NCBI GenBank assembly: GCA_900290315.1
Contig: OKRF01000490.1
Span: 3,007 to 10,789, forward strand
DNA length: 7,783 bases
Reading direction: 5' to 3'
Source of the DNA: Candidatus Sulfopaludibacter sp. SbA3
GTDB lineage: Bacteria; Acidobacteriota; Terriglobia; Bryobacterales; Bryobacteraceae
Under the pieces are notes generated by a model, which was not told the origin of the DNA, did no database searches, and saw nothing but the letters and a program-made list of their open reading frames with translations. The position numbers and the translations under genes were made by a program. Each line of letters starts with the position of its first letter. Position 1 is the stretch's first letter. Of the stretch, positions 6,105-7,783 are shown one piece after another.

Positions 6105-6105
6105 T

Positions 6106-6120
6106 CCGCCGGCCAGGCGG
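6106..6120. other. Short GC hairpin in the convergent gap
   Basis: CCGCC pairs with GGCGG around a 5-nt loop. It occupies the 16-bp gap between the stops of the V4R-like and beta-barrel genes. With no T-run, it is at best a weak bidirectional transcription stop. Confidence 0.3.
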
Positions 6121-6759
6121 TCACTTCCCGCCCCAGCCGATTCCCAGCAGCACCTGCATCTCATTCTGCGGCACCACCAGATAATAACCGTGACTGTTGA
6201 AGGAATAGGGCGAATCGTTCCAGCGCAAATACCGGACCTCCGGCGTGATACGGAAGGGCCCGGCTCTCAATTGGACCCCGCCGCCGGCCACCCAGGCATG
6301 GTCGCTGATCTCGAGAGCGTCGGAGAAAGCGTATGGCACAAATGGGCCGCTGGAGCTGAGCGTGGTGGATGAGCGTCCCGCGTAGTCAATTTTGCCGCTG
6401 CCATGCCGCGGCACGTAGCCCAGCAAGGCGTAAGGCCGGACGCGGAAAATCCGAAGGCGGTACTTGGCCAGGAGTGGAAACTGCCACGAATTCGCACGCC
6501 CCCGTTGCGTAGCGATTTCGCTCAAGAAGTCCGAGGTCGTGCTGCTGAATCCAAAGCGGCTGTATAGCGCGTCGGCCTCAAACGCAAAGTGCCAGGGCAG
6601 GCGCACCTCTGCCATGGGGCCGACCAGGTACGGCTTGGATTCGGAGGCCCCCGTCCCTCCGATGTCGCTCGTCACGCGGGCGGCTCCTTTCACTCCGATG
6701 GTCAGAGGTTGTGCGAGGCAGGGAATCGACAAACACAAGATCGTAAAGAAACGACGCAT
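6121..6759 (-). CDS. Secreted outer-membrane beta-barrel protein
   Basis: This 212-residue protein begins with a signal peptide, MRRFFTILCLSIPCLAQ, with probable signal peptidase I cleavage after CLA (residue 16). A proline just before Cys14 argues against a lipobox. The mature part alternates hydrophobic and polar residues in strand-like segments, including AEVRLPWHFAFEADALYSRF (50-69), WQFPLLAKYRL (92-102), VRPYALLGY (107-115), VAGGGVQLRAGPFRITPEVRYLRW (157-180) and MQVLLGIGW (201-209). This fits the small 8-strand OMP barrel families (OmpW/OmpA-barrel/PorT-like) that abound in Acidobacteria. The ATG at 6759 is chosen because it begins the signal peptide; an open extension to 6963 adds 68 residues of non-secretory sequence. 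The gene converges on the V4R-like gene. Its ligand, if any, is unknown, and a structural or adhesion role is equally possible. Confidence 0.8.
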   Translation of the reverse strand: MRRFFTILCLSIPCLAQPLTIGVKGAARVTSDIGGTGASESKPYLVGPMAEVRLPWHFAFEADALYSRFGFSSTTSDFLSEIATQRGRANSWQFPLLAKYRLRIFRVRPYALLGYVPRHGSGKIDYAGRSSTTLSSSGPFVPYAFSDALEISDHAWVAGGGVQLRAGPFRITPEVRYLRWNDSPYSFNSHGYYLVVPQNEMQVLLGIGWGGK

Positions 6760-6761
6760 AC

Positions 6762-6774
6762 ACTCTAATAGAGT
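6762..6774. promoter_or_regulatory. Palindrome immediately upstream of the beta-barrel gene
   Basis: ACTCTA-A-TAGAGT is a perfect 6+6 palindrome with one central base, lying 2-14 nt before the ATG of the beta-barrel gene. It covers the expected ribosome-binding area, which otherwise has only a weak AGAG. It could be an operator or an RNA structure that controls initiation. Short palindromes also arise by chance. Confidence 0.3.
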
Positions 6775-6820
6775 CGCGAGCGATCCGATTCCACTACAGC
6801 GCTTGTGACTACCGGCGGAG

Positions 6821-6851
6821 ACGAGCACATGCACTCCAACCTGCTCGTTTT
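6821..6851. other. Hairpin followed by a short T-run in the divergent gap
   Basis: ACGAGCA (6821-6827) is the exact complement of TGCTCGT (6842-6848) across a 14-nt loop, and on the plus strand it ends in TTTT (6848-6851). It resembles a weak intrinsic terminator or attenuator in the 269-bp gap between divergent genes. The rest of 6760-7028 shows no gene and no convincing promoter pair. Confidence 0.25.
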
Positions 6852-7028
6852 GGACTAAGCCCCGTAGAGTGTGAGAATTGCACGCAAAAGTCCCATTACG
6901 GTCAGGGTACCTCCGGCACTGGTGTGCCCTGCTGATTTCGGAGATCGTAGGCATGGGAAGCAATCACTCTGCTCCTTGCGCTCACGCCGATGAGCGCAGA
7001 TGCTCTCAGGTCGGAATCGACTCATCAT

Positions 7029-7783
7029 ATGGCTCGCCAAAAAGCTCGCCGACGAAGACGACGCAAAGACCGCACGCCCACCTGGGTGCTTGGCTCGACG
7101 TGCGTCTTATTGGCGATCGTTCTGGCATATCGGAGCATTCCCTGGCAGTCGGCTGTTTCGGCTTTCCTCGCGCCGCCGGAGGCGTCTCGGAGCAGTGAGC
7201 CTCCGATGAATGCCGCGGGCACGGAACGGGATAGGCGGCCGGTGTACCGGCACTCGGTAATTCCAGGCGGAGCCTACTCTGTGGCGGAAGTGGAGCGCGT
7301 GCGGCAGGAAGATCCCGTGGTGAACGCCCATTACGCTGTGTTCGAAAATTCAAAACTGCGGATGACGGAAGCAGCCGGCCCCAAGGAGGTCTACGTTTCC
7401 TATCGCATCGGCAACAACGTTTACTGGACTCGGAATCGGCTGCGGCTGGCAGCCGGCGAGCTACTCATCACTGACGGGGAGCACGCGGCGCGGGCACGTT
7501 GCGGGAATCGCGTCGCCGACACGCCCCAGCAACCAGTCGCGGAGGCTGAGGAGCCGACGGCAGCGCTGGATGCAGCGGAGTTGCCGCCTCCGCGGCAACC
7601 TGCCTCGCCGCAGCCGTCCGCCCTGGTGCCGGATGTCTTCCCTCCCACGCCGCTCATCGCGATGGCGCAACCCTTGCCAGCCATACCGGACACACCCTCT
7701 CCGTCGGCAGGCCTCGCAGACTCACCTTTTCGGCCTTTCTCTTTCCTCGGTGTCATAGGCAGCGGAATGGGAGTGGCGGTGGG
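7029..7783 (+). CDS. Membrane-anchored protein with poly-Arg N-terminus, 3' end beyond window
   Basis: An uninterrupted frame of 251 codons runs off the window end without a stop. The N-terminus is very basic (Arg7-Arg12, Lys13), followed by one hydrophobic segment, WVLGSTCVLLAIVLAY (19-34). This predicts an inner-membrane anchor with a cytoplasmic tail and a periplasmic body. The compact core at about 71-168 includes SVIPGGAYSVAEVE (76-89), EDPVVNAHY (94-102), VYVSYRIGNNVYWT (121-134) and LLITDGEHAARARCGNR (145-161). I recall similar cores in acidobacterial hypothetical proteins but know no function. From about 169 the chain is Pro/Ala-rich and low in complexity. A more hydrophobic stretch begins at about 236 and may be a second membrane or sorting segment. 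The ATG at 7029 is chosen because it directly precedes the basic and hydrophobic signal. An in-frame ATG at 6990 adds 13 residues, and neither has a good Shine-Dalgarno. Confidence 0.75.
   Translation, partial: MARQKARRRRRRKDRTPTWVLGSTCVLLAIVLAYRSIPWQSAVSAFLAPPEASRSSEPPMNAAGTERDRRPVYRHSVIPGGAYSVAEVERVRQEDPVVNAHYAVFENSKLRMTEAAGPKEVYVSYRIGNNVYWTRNRLRLAAGELLITDGEHAARARCGNRVADTPQQPVAEAEEPTAALDAAELPPPRQPASPQPSALVPDVFPPTPLIAMAQPLPAIPDTPSPSAGLADSPFRPFSFLGVIGSGMGVAV

Noticed and set aside
6760..6963. Upstream extension of the beta-barrel protein
   Set aside because: It would bury a good signal peptide 68 residues inside the protein.
7421..7756. Antisense frames over the Pro-rich tail of the last gene
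   Set aside because: They are Gly/Ser/Ala-rich shadows of the plus-strand frame, with no domain.

Overview
The window comes from a GC-rich bacterium. Gene content and style suggest an acidobacterium of the Solibacter/Bryobacter type. The grounds are a stand-alone LOR/SDH (TIGR00300-type) ornithine cyclodeaminase-like gene, an acidobacterial-looking small outer-membrane barrel, an Arg-rich membrane-anchored protein whose core I associate with that phylum, and dispersed non-coding repeats. This placement rests on recall and sequence style, not on a search.

Layout. Bases 1-350 carry no supportable gene. They hold a direct repeat of about 56 bp present twice, with a degenerate third piece, plus two short perfect hairpins. 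Bases 351-3350 (+) form a tightly packed three-gene operon: a LOR/SDH-type ornithine cyclodeaminase-like protein, QueF (queuosine biosynthesis reductase) and a coiled-coil SAM-dependent methyltransferase of the cell-surface-polysaccharide type. Both junctions overlap (4 nt and 14 nt), which points to translational coupling. The convergent gap 3351-3451 is almost filled by a REP/BIME-like pair of inverted GC-rich hairpins. On the minus strand, lysA (diaminopimelate decarboxylase, 4249-5487) is followed by a CBM9/DOMON-like gene (3452-4252) through a GTGA overlap.

A 77-bp divergent gap separates lysA from a plus-strand gene for a small V4R/HNOB-like, cysteine-containing protein (5565-6104). It converges, 16 bp apart, on a minus-strand gene for a secreted outer-membrane beta-barrel (6121-6759). 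After a 269-bp divergent gap, a plus-strand gene starts at about 7029 and stays open to the window end. It encodes an N-terminally anchored protein with a poly-arginine cytoplasmic tail, a conserved-looking periplasmic core and a Pro-rich tail, and its C-terminus lies outside the window.

Functionally the window is mostly housekeeping: amino-acid metabolism (lysine/DAP and probably ornithine to proline), tRNA modification and surface-glycan modification, plus envelope proteins of unknown role. I see no tRNA, rRNA, CRISPR array, transposase, phage gene or recognisable defence system. The least explained items are the 5' dispersed repeat, the palindromic element at 3359-3448, the V4R-like protein and the truncated membrane protein.
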